64,000 nt of DNA from CAYQNU01 sp964419055 (GTDB lineage: Bacteria > Bacteroidota > Bacteroidia > Flavobacteriales_D > Parvicellaceae): NCBI GenBank assembly GCA_964419055.1, contig CAYQNU010000004.1, positions 62,001-126,000 of the forward strand. Direction: 5' to 3'. Both the position numbers and the translations under genes were made by a program. Shown piece by piece: positions 1-8,348 of this stretch. The notes under the pieces are model-generated. The model did not search any database. It was not told where the DNA came from and saw only the letters and a program-made list of their open reading frames with translations. The number at the start of each line of letters is the position of its first letter. Position 1 is the first letter of the stretch.

Positions 1-399
1 AATCTTACTGTTCAAGATTGTTTATCAGCAGTAGAAACTTTTCACAATGCTTTTGGCATTTCTAACGAGTACAAACCTACATCTGAAGTAGGTGAAGATA
101 CCTATTACTTGCGTTACAAATTGATGCGGGAGGAAAATGAAGAATATTTAGAGGCTGCAAAAAATGGTGATTTAGTTGAAATTGCAGATGCTTGTGGAGA
201 TATGTTGTATATTTTGTGCGGGACGTTATTAAAACATGGCCTTCAACACAAGATAGAAGAAGTGTTCCAAGAAATTCAGAAAAGCAACATGAGTAAGTTA
301 GATGAAAATGGAAAACCAATTTATCGTGAAGATGGAAAAGTTTTAAAATCTAATTTATATTTTAAACCCAACATTAAAGCAATATTGGAAAAAGCTTAA
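1..399 (+). CDS. MazG-like nucleoside triphosphate pyrophosphohydrolase (5' partial)
   Basis: The reading frame is open from base 1, so the N-terminus lies outside the window; about 132 residues are visible. The product resembles the all-alpha NTP pyrophosphohydrolase (PRA-PH/MazG-like) family that hydrolyses NTPs to NMP and pyrophosphate. The acidic metal-binding pattern is seen as REENEEYLEA followed by LVEIADACGDMLYI, and the C-terminal stretch with SNMSKLDENGKPIYREDGK is typical of the single-domain bacterial version. The stop is 7 bases before a DUF2064 gene, so the two are probably co-transcribed. The physiological substrate is not visible from sequence. An internal TTG at 109 could be mistaken for a start, but homologous-looking sequence continues upstream of it. 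Confidence 0.85.
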   Translation, partial: NLTVQDCLSAVETFHNAFGISNEYKPTSEVGEDTYYLRYKLMREENEEYLEAAKNGDLVEIADACGDMLYILCGTLLKHGLQHKIEEVFQEIQKSNMSKLDENGKPIYREDGKVLKSNLYFKPNIKAILEKA

Positions 400-406
400 C
401 CATTTT

Positions 407-1054
407 ATGAGTATTAATCATCTTATCATATTTATAAAAAACCCAGTAAAGGGGAAAATTAAAACTCGTTTGGCGAGAACCATTGGGCCAGAAAATGCCT
501 TAGCCGTGTATATAGAATTACTTTCGCACACTGCTGCTGTAAGCAAACCTGTCATGGCTCATCGAAAATGTTATTATTCAGATTTTATTGTAAATAACGA
601 CATGTTTTTTGATGAATATTTTGAAAAGCAACTTCAAAAAGGAGAAGAACAAGGTGAGCGTATGTACAATGCATTTAAAGATAGTTTTGGGGAATGGAGT
701 GAAAAGGTAATTTTAATAGGCAGTGATTGCTACGAACTCAATTCAGGGATTATTGAGGAAGCATTTAAAGCACTCAATGATCACGATTTCGTTATCGGCC
801 CTGCGTTTGACGGGGGCTATTATTTAATTGGGATGAAATCGCTGAATAAGGCTGTATTTGAAAACAAACCTTGGAGTTCTGAAAATGTTTTTTTAGATAC
901 CCTATTGGACATAACTAAAGGTGGTTACAGTCATTACATTTTACCCACTTTAAACGACATTGATGCAGAAGAAGATTTAACTGAAGACTTAAGAAGTCTT
1001 ATTAATGACTACGGAAACTTTGAAGATAACGACAATGAAGATGACGACTTTTAA
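407..1054 (+). CDS. TIGR04282/DUF2064 family glycosyltransferase-like protein
   Basis: A 215-residue GT-A fold protein of the DUF2064/TIGR04282 group. The N-terminus has the family signature IIFIKNPVKGKIKTRLA, related to the nucleotide-binding loop of nucleotidyltransferases. The middle contains IGSDCYELN (the DxD-like site) and GPAFDGGYYLIGM. Family members are often annotated as arsenosugar biosynthesis glycosyltransferases, but that role is known for a few gene clusters only and nothing arsenic-related is nearby. The C-terminus is a very acidic tail (EDNDNEDDDF). It lies 7 bases after the MazG-like gene and 18 bases before dut, suggesting one transcript. Confidence 0.85.
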   Translation: MSINHLIIFIKNPVKGKIKTRLARTIGPENALAVYIELLSHTAAVSKPVMAHRKCYYSDFIVNNDMFFDEYFEKQLQKGEEQGERMYNAFKDSFGEWSEKVILIGSDCYELNSGIIEEAFKALNDHDFVIGPAFDGGYYLIGMKSLNKAVFENKPWSSENVFLDTLLDITKGGYSHYILPTLNDIDAEEDLTEDLRSLINDYGNFEDNDNEDDDF

Positions 1055-1072
1055 TTAAAAAGCAAATCAAAA

Positions 1073-1507
1073 ATGAAAATTCAAATAATTAATAAATCCA
1101 CTCACGAATTACCCTCTTACGCCACTTTGTTGTCGGCTGGGATGGATTTAAGAGCCAATCTAAATGAAAGTATAACCTTAAATCCTCAGGAAAGAGCACT
1201 TATTCCAACAGGATTATTTATAGCCCTACCTAAGGGGTACGAAGCTCAAATAAGACCTCGTAGCGGATTGGCATTAAAAAAAGGAATCACCGTGTTAAAT
1301 TCACCGGGCACTGTAGATGCCGACTATAGAGGTGAAATTGGTGTTATTTTAATTAATCTATCCAACGAGTCGTTTATAATTGAAAACGGTGAGCGCATTG
1401 CTCAAATGGTAATAGCCAAATATGAGCAAATTAGTTTTGAAGAAGTTTCATCATTGGATGAAACACAACGAGGAAGTGGTGGATTTGGCAGCACGGGTAA
1501 ATCATAA
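1073..1507 (+). CDS. dut: dUTP diphosphatase
   Basis: A 144-residue trimeric dUTPase, the usual size. It hydrolyses dUTP to dUMP and pyrophosphate, keeping uracil out of DNA and feeding thymidylate synthesis. The five family motifs are readable: motif 1 AGMDLRA, motif 2 RPRSGLA, motif 3 GTVDADYRGEIGVILIN with the catalytic Asp and the uracil-binding hairpin, motif 4 GERIAQMVI, and the Gly-rich C-terminal motif 5 RGSGGFGSTG that closes over the phosphates. It is the last gene of the apparent three-gene cluster; a 139-base gap separates it from acpP. Confidence 0.97.
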   Translation: MKIQIINKSTHELPSYATLLSAGMDLRANLNESITLNPQERALIPTGLFIALPKGYEAQIRPRSGLALKKGITVLNSPGTVDADYRGEIGVILINLSNESFIIENGERIAQMVIAKYEQISFEEVSSLDETQRGSGGFGSTGKS

Positions 1508-1583
1508 TACCCTGTATTTCAACACTTAAAGTAGGCTAAATAGAATTATAAACACCTGTTGAGCAAAACTTTCGTAAAAAGTA

Positions 1584-1615
1584 TTTGGCATAGTAGTATA
1601 AAAGTATTTTCTTTG
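1584..1615 (+). promoter_or_regulatory. Candidate Bacteroidota promoter for acpP-fabF-rnc
   Basis: TTTG at 1584-1587 and TTTCTTTG at 1608-1615 are separated by 20 bases, close to the Bacteroidota consensus of a -33 TTTG and a -7 TAnnTTTG (one mismatch in the -7). The predicted start point is about 25 bases before the acpP ATG. Confidence 0.45.
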
Positions 1616-1646
1616 CACCCTGAATTAACCTAAAAAAAATTAAGAC

Positions 1647-1880
1647 ATGTCAGACGTTAAATCAAGAGTTATCGCAATTATCGTAGATAAATTGGGAGTT
1701 AGTGAAGGAGAAGTTACTCCAGAAGCAAGTTTCACAAACGACTTGGGAGCAGATTCTTTGGATACTGTAGAACTTATTATGGAATTTGAAAAAGAATTCA
1801 ACATTGCCATTCCGGACGATCAAGCTGAATCTATTCAGACAGTTGGGGATGCAATCTCTTACATCGAAAAAAATAAGTAA
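1647..1880 (+). CDS. acpP: Acyl carrier protein
   Basis: A 77-residue acidic protein of standard ACP length. The 4'-phosphopantetheine attachment motif GADSLDTVEL is present, with Ser37 as the modified residue. It carries the growing acyl chain as a thioester during type II fatty acid synthesis and delivers it to FabF, encoded 25 bases downstream. The acpP-fabF-rnc order is a widely conserved arrangement, which supports the call. Confidence 0.98.
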   Translation: MSDVKSRVIAIIVDKLGVSEGEVTPEASFTNDLGADSLDTVELIMEFEKEFNIAIPDDQAESIQTVGDAISYIEKNK

Positions 1881-1905
1881 TTATTTTATTAATCGTTTTT
1901 AAGCA

Positions 1906-3159
1906 ATGAGCAAGAAAAGAGTAGTTGTTACGGGAATGGGGGCTTTAACGCCTATCGGTAATTCATTAAATGAATATTGGAACAATCTCATTAATGGCGT
2001 AAGTGGTGCTGCACCTATTACAAAATTTGACGCTAGTTTATTCAAAACTCAATTTGCTTGCGAAGTCAAAAATTTTGATGTTTCAACACTCATGGAGAGA
2101 AAAGAGGCGAGAAAACTCGACCTTTTTTCTCAATATGCTGTGTATACTGCTACTGAAGCAATTCAAGATGCAGGTTTTGATTTAGAAAAAATTAATTTAG
2201 ACCGTTGTGGTGTAATTTGGGGTTCAGGAATAGGAGGATTAGAAACATTTCAAGAAGAATGTTTTGAATTTGCTCGTGGTACTGGAGTTCCTCGTTTCAA
2301 TCCATTTTTCATCCCAAAGATGATTGTGGATATAGCAGCTGGTCATATTTCAATGAAATTTGGATTTAGAGGTCCAAACTATGTTACCGTTTCAGCTTGT
2401 GCTTCTGCATCAAATGCTATTATCGATGCTTTGATGTTGATTCAATTAGGTAAATCAGATGTAATTATAACTGGAGGTTCGGAAGCTGCCGTTAACATTG
2501 CTGGTGTTGGTGGATTCAATGCGCTACAAGCACTTTCTACTAGAAACGATAGTCCAGCCACAGCTTCTAGACCATTTGATAGCACACGTGATGGATTTGT
2601 TTTAGGTGAAGGTTCTGGATGTTTAATTCTTGAAGAATTAGAACATGCTAAGGCTCGTGGAGCTAAAATCTATGCCGAGGTAATTGGTGGTGGTTTAAGT
2701 GCTGATGCCTATCACATGACAGCCCCACATCCTGATGGTTTGGGTGCAAAAAGCGTTATGCGTCTGGCCTTAGAAGATGCAGGTATGAAACCTGAAGACA
2801 TTGATTATGTTAATGTTCATGGTACCTCAACTCCGTTAGGTGACGTTGCCGAAACAAAAGCTGTAAAAGAAGTTTTTGGTGAACACGCCTACAAATTAAA
2901 TATCAGTTCAACAAAATCGATGACAGGTCATTTATTAGGAGCTGCTGGTGCTATAGAGGCTATTGCCTGTGTGAAAGCTGTTCAAGAAGATATCGTGCCG
3001 CCTACGATTAATTTTGAACACGAAGATGAAAATATAGATTACAAATTGAATTTTACTTTTCACAAGGCTCAAAAAAGAATTGTTCGAGCTGCTATCAGCA
3101 ACACCTTTGGTTTCGGTGGTCACAACACTTCAGTGATTGTTAAAAAATACAATGCTTAA
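1906..3159 (+). CDS. fabF: Beta-ketoacyl-ACP synthase II
   Basis: A 417-residue condensing enzyme that elongates acyl-ACP with malonyl-ACP in fatty acid synthesis. The Cys-His-His triad is visible: Cys165 in VSACASASNA, His305 in NVHGTSTPLGD and His342 in MTGHLLGAAGA. Length and the N-terminal VVVTGMGALTPIG match FabF rather than FabB or FabH. Its last codons overlap the probable ATG of rnc, indicating translational coupling. Confidence 0.97.
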   Translation: MSKKRVVVTGMGALTPIGNSLNEYWNNLINGVSGAAPITKFDASLFKTQFACEVKNFDVSTLMERKEARKLDLFSQYAVYTATEAIQDAGFDLEKINLDRCGVIWGSGIGGLETFQEECFEFARGTGVPRFNPFFIPKMIVDIAAGHISMKFGFRGPNYVTVSACASASNAIIDALMLIQLGKSDVIITGGSEAAVNIAGVGGFNALQALSTRNDSPATASRPFDSTRDGFVLGEGSGCLILEELEHAKARGAKIYAEVIGGGLSADAYHMTAPHPDGLGAKSVMRLALEDAGMKPEDIDYVNVHGTSTPLGDVAETKAVKEVFGEHAYKLNISSTKSMTGHLLGAAGAIEAIACVKAVQEDIVPPTINFEHEDENIDYKLNFTFHKAQKRIVRAAISNTFGFGGHNTSVIVKKYNA

Positions 3160-3868
3160 GATTTTTTTTTCGCGAAGGTCTCCTAAAACTGAGCATCAAA
3201 AAAATATTTCTCAATTCTTAAGTGATTCATTTGGAATTCGTACTCGCTCAATAGAGTTATACGAAACAGCTCTTACCCATAAGTCATTTTTTGCAAATAC
3301 TACCTCAAAAATGCAAAATAATGAGCGATTAGAGTTTTTAGGAGATTCTGTATTAAATACTATTGTTACTCATATTCTATACGAAAAATTTCCTCAAAAA
3401 ACAGAAGGTGAACTTACTCAGCTGCGTTCTCGAATAGTAAGCCGAGAAAATCTAAATATGATAGGAAAATCAATAGGTTTGGAACCATTTATTCTCTATC
3501 AGAAATCAAAAAATGAATACTTATCCTTAATTGGTAACGCTTTTGAATCGTTCATAGCGGCTATTTACTTAGACAAAGGATACAAAAAGGTATATTCCAT
3601 ATTAGAACAAAAAATATTAGACCTTCATTTAGATTACGAGGCTATCGAAACTAAAAATGAAGATTATAAAAGTCAACTAATTGTATATTGTCAAAAAACA
3701 AAATCCAAACTTCAATTTCAAGTAGATGAGGAAATAAATGTAGAAGGTAGAATAAAATTCGTAATTTCAGTGCTCATCGATGAACAACCAAAAGCTACCG
3801 CTGAGGCATTTTCAAAACGAAAAGCTGAGCAATTAGCCAGTGAAATTGTGTTAAAAGGTCTGATATAA
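3152..3868 (+). CDS. rnc: Ribonuclease III
   Basis: A double-strand-specific endoribonuclease that processes rRNA precursors and structured RNAs. The catalytic signature NERLEFLGDSVL is present, with the second acidic site in GNAFESFIAAIYLDKG. The C-terminal 70 or so residues form a double-stranded RNA-binding domain ending in KRKAEQLASEIVLKGL. The ATG at 3152 overlaps the end of fabF; an in-frame TTG five codons upstream (3137) is possible, but the overlapping ATG is the simpler start. From 3152 the protein has 238 residues, within the family range. Confidence 0.95.
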   Translation: MLKIFFSRRSPKTEHQKNISQFLSDSFGIRTRSIELYETALTHKSFFANTTSKMQNNERLEFLGDSVLNTIVTHILYEKFPQKTEGELTQLRSRIVSRENLNMIGKSIGLEPFILYQKSKNEYLSLIGNAFESFIAAIYLDKGYKKVYSILEQKILDLHLDYEAIETKNEDYKSQLIVYCQKTKSKLQFQVDEEINVEGRIKFVISVLIDEQPKATAEAFSKRKAEQLASEIVLKGLI

Positions 3869-3952
3869 ATTTCGATTAGGAAGTGCTACGCAAACATTAG
3901 AATATGTTATTTTTTTACTCGAAGGTTTGATTGAATTGAGTAATTTCGCACT

Positions 3953-4759
3953 ATGAAAATTTCTAAACGTATTCTTTATTATTTAATTGGTTTTGGAATC
4001 GGTTTAATCCTTACCATCATCCTTTTTCAAGGACGGGGATGCGAATGGACTCCAGGAAATAGAGTTAAAACGAGCCTTCAAAACAGTAAAATACTCATCT
4101 CAAAGCACCAAAAGTGTTTATTAAACTGTTTATCTATAACAGATGCTGAAATTTTTGAAATGGTTAATCATGGAGAAGTTGATTTTGGAAAAAGTGATAC
4201 CAAAAGTTCTATTCAAACTTTTGTAATCAACGGTTTAAAACAAGATTTTGAGGTTTTAAAATATTATATGAGTCACGATGAAAAAGAGCTCGAATTTTGG
4301 TACAGTAAGGCAGACTCAACTGTTATTTTACATACCCTTCCAACGAATAATGTAAATTGTGCATGTGAAAACCTAAATAAAGACAGTATTACTGTTCTAT
4401 ATATGCCAGCTGATCTTATTTTATCAAATTTGCAAGCACAAGAATTATGGATGAACAACGAAATGGAATGTCAATTAAAGTGTTTTAATATTGATGCTTC
4501 TATTATGCCTGAAATGCTTAAGAAAGGTACTATTTTGATAAAGGAAAGTTTTCCTTATCGAAAACCTAATCCTATCTATTTTATAAAATACCCCATAAAT
4601 GGAATTGAATGGGTATTTTGGGTTGAAAAAGGGGCCACAAAAACACGAATTGTGCATATGGCAGATATGTCAGGAATGGTTATCGGGCAGGAAGAATACC
4701 TTGTAAATAAATTATTTACAAAAATTCAGGAAGAAAACATTTGCGGTTGTTATAAATAA
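3953..4759 (+). CDS. Membrane-anchored DUF4258-type protein with duplicated CxxxC...CxC domain
   Basis: A 268-residue protein with one N-terminal membrane segment (residues 8-26), then GRGCEWTPGNRVK, a motif I associate with Bacteroidota DUF4258 proteins. The extracytoplasmic part looks duplicated. Each half opens with CxxxC (Cys55/Cys59 and Cys173/Cys177), runs through a similar 75-90 residue domain, and closes with CxC (Cys136/Cys138 and Cys264/Cys266). Four cysteines with the same spacing in both halves suggest disulfides or metal binding. It is 17 bases upstream of a SCO-family gene and probably co-transcribed. The function is unknown; a link to copper or thiol chemistry is inference from the neighbour. 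Confidence 0.7.
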   Translation: MKISKRILYYLIGFGIGLILTIILFQGRGCEWTPGNRVKTSLQNSKILISKHQKCLLNCLSITDAEIFEMVNHGEVDFGKSDTKSSIQTFVINGLKQDFEVLKYYMSHDEKELEFWYSKADSTVILHTLPTNNVNCACENLNKDSITVLYMPADLILSNLQAQELWMNNEMECQLKCFNIDASIMPEMLKKGTILIKESFPYRKPNPIYFIKYPINGIEWVFWVEKGATKTRIVHMADMSGMVIGQEEYLVNKLFTKIQEENICGCYK

Positions 4760-4776
4760 TAAACTTAGGTTGTAAA

Positions 4777-5445
4777 ATGAAAAGTATTGTTGCCGTTTTA
4801 GTCATTTTTACCATTGCGGTTATTGCAGCCACTTTTGTTCTTTCTGAAGAAAAAAAACAACTGCCCATTATTAATCCCTTGGATGTCAATCCCGATTTGG
4901 TAGACAAATCTATTCAGAATAAAGGAATAGATCATACCATTTTGCCTTTTCATTTAATTAATCAAAATGGAGAATGGATAACCGAAAAAAACGTAGCTGG
5001 AAAGATTTTGGTAGTTGATTATTTTTTCACCACATGTCCTACCATTTGTCCATTAATGAATGGTAAATTAATGAAAATTAATGAACATTTTAAATCAGGA
5101 AAAAAAGTAATGATATTATCGCATACGGTTTGGCCAGAAGTAGATTCTGTGCCTGTAATGAAAGCTTATGAAGGCCGTTTTGGAGCTGATGCCAGCACTT
5201 GGCAATTTTTGACAGGTGACAAAAAACACTTGTATGAATTAGCTCGTAAAAGTTATTTAATTGTACCTGATGCTAATGATCCCAATTTTTCACATGGTAG
5301 TGAAAATGATTTTATTCACACTGAAAACGTTGCGCTTATTGACGTTAAAGGAAGAATTAGAGGATATTATGATGGAACAGATGATGCCGACATTCAAAAA
5401 CTGCAAGAAGATATTGAGCTGTTATTAAGTACGGACGGATTTTAA
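4777..5445 (+). CDS. SCO1/SenC family copper-binding thioredoxin-fold protein
   Basis: A 222-residue protein with an N-terminal membrane anchor (about residues 3-22) and a thioredoxin-like SCO domain. The copper ligands of the family are all present: Cys87 and Cys91 in FTTCPTICPLMNG, and a distal His181 in the segment FIHTENVALID. SCO proteins deliver copper to the CuA centre of cytochrome oxidase or act as periplasmic thiol-redox proteins. No oxidase genes are in the window, so the client cannot be named. It ends 120 bases before the convergent GT2 gene. Confidence 0.9.
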   Translation: MKSIVAVLVIFTIAVIAATFVLSEEKKQLPIINPLDVNPDLVDKSIQNKGIDHTILPFHLINQNGEWITEKNVAGKILVVDYFFTTCPTICPLMNGKLMKINEHFKSGKKVMILSHTVWPEVDSVPVMKAYEGRFGADASTWQFLTGDKKHLYELARKSYLIVPDANDPNFSHGSENDFIHTENVALIDVKGRIRGYYDGTDDADIQKLQEDIELLLSTDGF

Positions 5446-5565
5446 CTTTTTTGAAAATCAAAGGAATAAACTACTTTATGATTGTATCTTCTTTTACACC
5501 AGTTCTATCTGTGAGATGACAACGATTTTGAGCGAAAATCCTTATCAAACTATAAATATATCCCA

Positions 5566-6885
5566 TTATATTCCAATTTCACGGGCTTTTACAGATGTCT
5601 TTTCAGGGTTCCAATTGTCATTGTAGGATGATTTAAATAATAACTCCTTTATATACGCTGATGTTCTTACAAACCTCAAAAAATAACCGTGGTATAAAAC
5701 CATTAGTGGAGTAAAAGGTAAATAGTACGAAAATGGTGCGTTTTTGCGCTCTCTGAACATATTAAAAACAATAAGTTTGAACAGATTGGCAAGCGTATAA
5801 AGGAAAAAATTCATAACAATAATGATTCCTATCATACCAGAAAAATTAAAGAAAATATCAAAGGCATAAAAATACCACTTCACATTTAGCACCAAGGTAT
5901 AGGTAATATTTTCAACAAATGAAATAAACGTCAATAAACTAAAACTTTCGGACGGAAACAATACATCTTTATGCTTCCGAAGCCTGAATCGAATGAGTGA
6001 TTTATCCCATCGCATTCGTTGTTTGGCTAATTTTTGAAAGGTATTGGGAACACTTGTTTGGCAAACAGCGCGATCTTCAAAAACTATTTTATAGCCCAAT
6101 TTTCGAAATTTAACAGTGATATCACCGTCCAATCCTGGGCCAATATCCCAACCATGAACTTTTTGCAAAACATCCATTCTAAATGCTCCAAATGCACCTG
6201 AAATAATTTTATAAATACCTAAATAACTCGATACCATTCTTCCAATGCTTATGGCATCTACATATTCCATCCCTTGGAGTGTTGTTGCTAAACTTTCTCT
6301 ATAATTTCGAGCCATTACATTTCCACCTACCGCACCAATTGAATCGTCCTCATAGAAAGGAATCAATATTTGTTCTATAGCGTCTCGGTCATAAGAACAA
6401 TCAGCATCTAAATGTATGATAAATTTGCCCTTTGCAAAACGTAGTGCTGTATTGGCCCCAGATGCTTTCCCTCCTCTTACCTCATTTCGAATAAACACAT
6501 CAATTAAACCGCTCTTTTTAAGGCTATTACAAATTCTTTCGGTATCATCATCTGAACCATCATCTACAATTATTAATTCGAAGTTTTGATACGATTGTTC
6601 TTTTAATGAACTCGCTAATTTAAAGATATGTTTCCCTTCGTTCTTTCCTGGAACAATAATAGAAACCAATGGATTTTCCATTAGTAGTAATTTGCGCGCT
6701 GTTGCTCGTTTTGACTTTGATAAAAGCCTTTTAATTTTAATAAAAATAAGGGCTAAAAAATCAACAACCAAATATCGAATTAACTCAAAAACAAAAAAAA
6801 ACCAAAAAATTCGGGCCAATTTTTCAAAGCCTACCTCATTAATGTAATTAATAAAATTATCTATTTCAACCGAAATTACTTCCAT
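5566..6885 (-). CDS. Membrane glycosyltransferase family 2, polysaccharide synthase-like
   Basis: A 439-residue processive-type GT2. One membrane segment lies at residues 24-50, then a cytosolic catalytic domain beginning VSIIVPGKNEG. Substrate and metal residues are Asp108/Asp109 in IIVDDGSDDDT and the DxD at 160-162 in IIHLDADCS. GLDGDIT holds the acidic acceptor-site residues, and QRMRW (289-293) is the Q/RxxRW motif of processive synthases such as cellulose, chitin and hyaluronan synthases. At least three C-terminal membrane segments follow. No PilZ domain is present. It is the last gene of a coupled minus-strand cluster, 2 bases after the zinc-ribbon/GGDEF-like gene. The sugar product cannot be predicted. 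Confidence 0.88.
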   Translation of the reverse strand: MEVISVEIDNFINYINEVGFEKLARIFWFFFVFELIRYLVVDFLALIFIKIKRLLSKSKRATARKLLLMENPLVSIIVPGKNEGKHIFKLASSLKEQSYQNFELIIVDDGSDDDTERICNSLKKSGLIDVFIRNEVRGGKASGANTALRFAKGKFIIHLDADCSYDRDAIEQILIPFYEDDSIGAVGGNVMARNYRESLATTLQGMEYVDAISIGRMVSSYLGIYKIISGAFGAFRMDVLQKVHGWDIGPGLDGDITVKFRKLGYKIVFEDRAVCQTSVPNTFQKLAKQRMRWDKSLIRFRLRKHKDVLFPSESFSLLTFISFVENITYTLVLNVKWYFYAFDIFFNFSGMIGIIIVMNFFLYTLANLFKLIVFNMFRERKNAPFSYYLPFTPLMVLYHGYFLRFVRTSAYIKELLFKSSYNDNWNPEKTSVKAREIGI

Positions 6886-6887
6886 GT

Positions 6888-8348
6888 TTAATTAGAAATT
6901 GGCGTGGTTTCAGTGTTACCAGAATTTGACGGTGTGCGATCGATTGTGCGCATTAGATTTTGCAATTGTAATTCATGTGATAACTGAATTTCTAAAGGAA
7001 CAGCAAACGTTTTGATTTCAATTTCAACATTTCTAAAATTACGTTTCATAAGACCGGTGGTGAGATTGGCAATTTCAACTAATATTTTATTAGCAATTTT
7101 ATTGGGAATTTCATTCATTGAAAGCACCAACGTAGATGCGTCATAAAAGGCAATAAAATCAGCTGAACGAAGATTATGACGCAAAATACCAATTAATTCA
7201 GCTATTAATGATTTTTGGCGATCCATACCAATTCTCGAATAAATTTCTCCTGCATTACTTATATGAACATAACCGATATTACTGGTATAATCATTCTGGC
7301 GCAAGCGTTCGATTTCATATTTCAACATTATTTTAAAAACATCATATTTTACAGTACCAGGCACATCATCAAAATCTTTTGAGGTACTTATAAATCCATT
7401 ATAGGCAACAGAAATACCTTTTCTCGTAATCGTATAATCTCTAATTTCTTTGGCAATTAAATTCTCTACAGGATTATCAAACTGGCAACTAATACATTTA
7501 GCTTTAACTGAGTAATCTTGATATTGATGAGCACATTTAAGACAAGTATGCAATACGGATGGCTTATCATAATCCACTCCGATATGTCTTAATTTCTTAT
7601 TACATTTTGGACAATTCAAATCATCATCAATAGTATTTTGATAATCATTAATAGGTCCTACATAAGCGCAGGGAAAGTGATGCACTAAATCCTCAGTTCT
7701 AGCGTGTGAACTAGAACATTGAGGACATACTTCTCGGTAATTTAAATAACCCCCGTTACAATTAGTGCATAGGTACACTCTTTCGGCAAAAGTTGAGGTA
7801 AACATTCCTTCATCTTCTGCTATTTTTAAAATCCTAATAACGTTAAACTCATCAATTGAATTAAAATTTACCGAAATTTCGGGATAAAAATATCCAATCC
7901 CTGACTTACTATACGGTATTGCTTTTAAATGTTTCTTTTCTCTTGATGTCAACAAATTAATGACTTTATTGATAATTTCCGCTTCAAAAGAAACGGATTT
8001 GATCTCCAAAATATCTTTGTTTTTAAGAAAAATCTCTTGTACTCGATTTACCAATAATTCCAATTGTTCTAATGAAAACAAAACTCCGTCAACTAATTCA
8101 TTAACAATAACATCACTGTTTCCAGATGAGCGTAACAAAAACAATGGTTTTAGATAAATATCTTGATTATGATGACCTCTGATTTTAAAGACTTTTGAAC
8201 GAGCAAATTCAGGATCAGATCCATCAATAATTAACGCATCAAAACCAATCATTTTTTCGGTAGGCCATTGTTCTGAATTAGTAATGATACCAAAAGAAAA
8301 AGGACCAACTTTTATACTATTTTTTTCAGCGTCTATTTTCATTTCCAA
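6888..8348 (-). CDS. TackOD1-like zinc-ribbon protein with degenerate GGDEF domain
   Basis: A 486-residue soluble protein with three parts. Residues 15-70 look like a degenerate receiver domain (DALIIDGSDPEF). Residues 190-290 hold five CxxC pairs (194/197, 208/211, 246/249, 269/272, 285/288), with LVHHFPC and IGVDYD between them. This resembles the TackOD1 output domain known from archaeal and bacterial signalling proteins. Residues 335-455 follow the GGDEF fold (LRSADFIAFYDASTLVLSM), but the catalytic loop reads YDAST instead of GGDEF, so cyclase activity is unlikely. It overlaps the HlyD-like gene by 10 bases and precedes the synthase by 2. A role as nucleotide-sensing regulator of the synthase is inference. 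Confidence 0.7.
   Translation of the reverse strand: MEMKIDAEKNSIKVGPFSFGIITNSEQWPTEKMIGFDALIIDGSDPEFARSKVFKIRGHHNQDIYLKPLFLLRSSGNSDVIVNELVDGVLFSLEQLELLVNRVQEIFLKNKDILEIKSVSFEAEIINKVINLLTSREKKHLKAIPYSKSGIGYFYPEISVNFNSIDEFNVIRILKIAEDEGMFTSTFAERVYLCTNCNGGYLNYREVCPQCSSSHARTEDLVHHFPCAYVGPINDYQNTIDDDLNCPKCNKKLRHIGVDYDKPSVLHTCLKCAHQYQDYSVKAKCISCQFDNPVENLIAKEIRDYTITRKGISVAYNGFISTSKDFDDVPGTVKYDVFKIMLKYEIERLRQNDYTSNIGYVHISNAGEIYSRIGMDRQKSLIAELIGILRHNLRSADFIAFYDASTLVLSMNEIPNKIANKILVEIANLTTGLMKRNFRNVEIEIKTFAVPLEIQLSHELQLQNLMRTIDRTPSNSGNTETTPISN

Noticed and set aside
3137..3151. Extended start of rnc at an in-frame TTG
   Set aside because: The overlapping ATG at 3152 is the more usual codon and the five added residues match nothing conserved.
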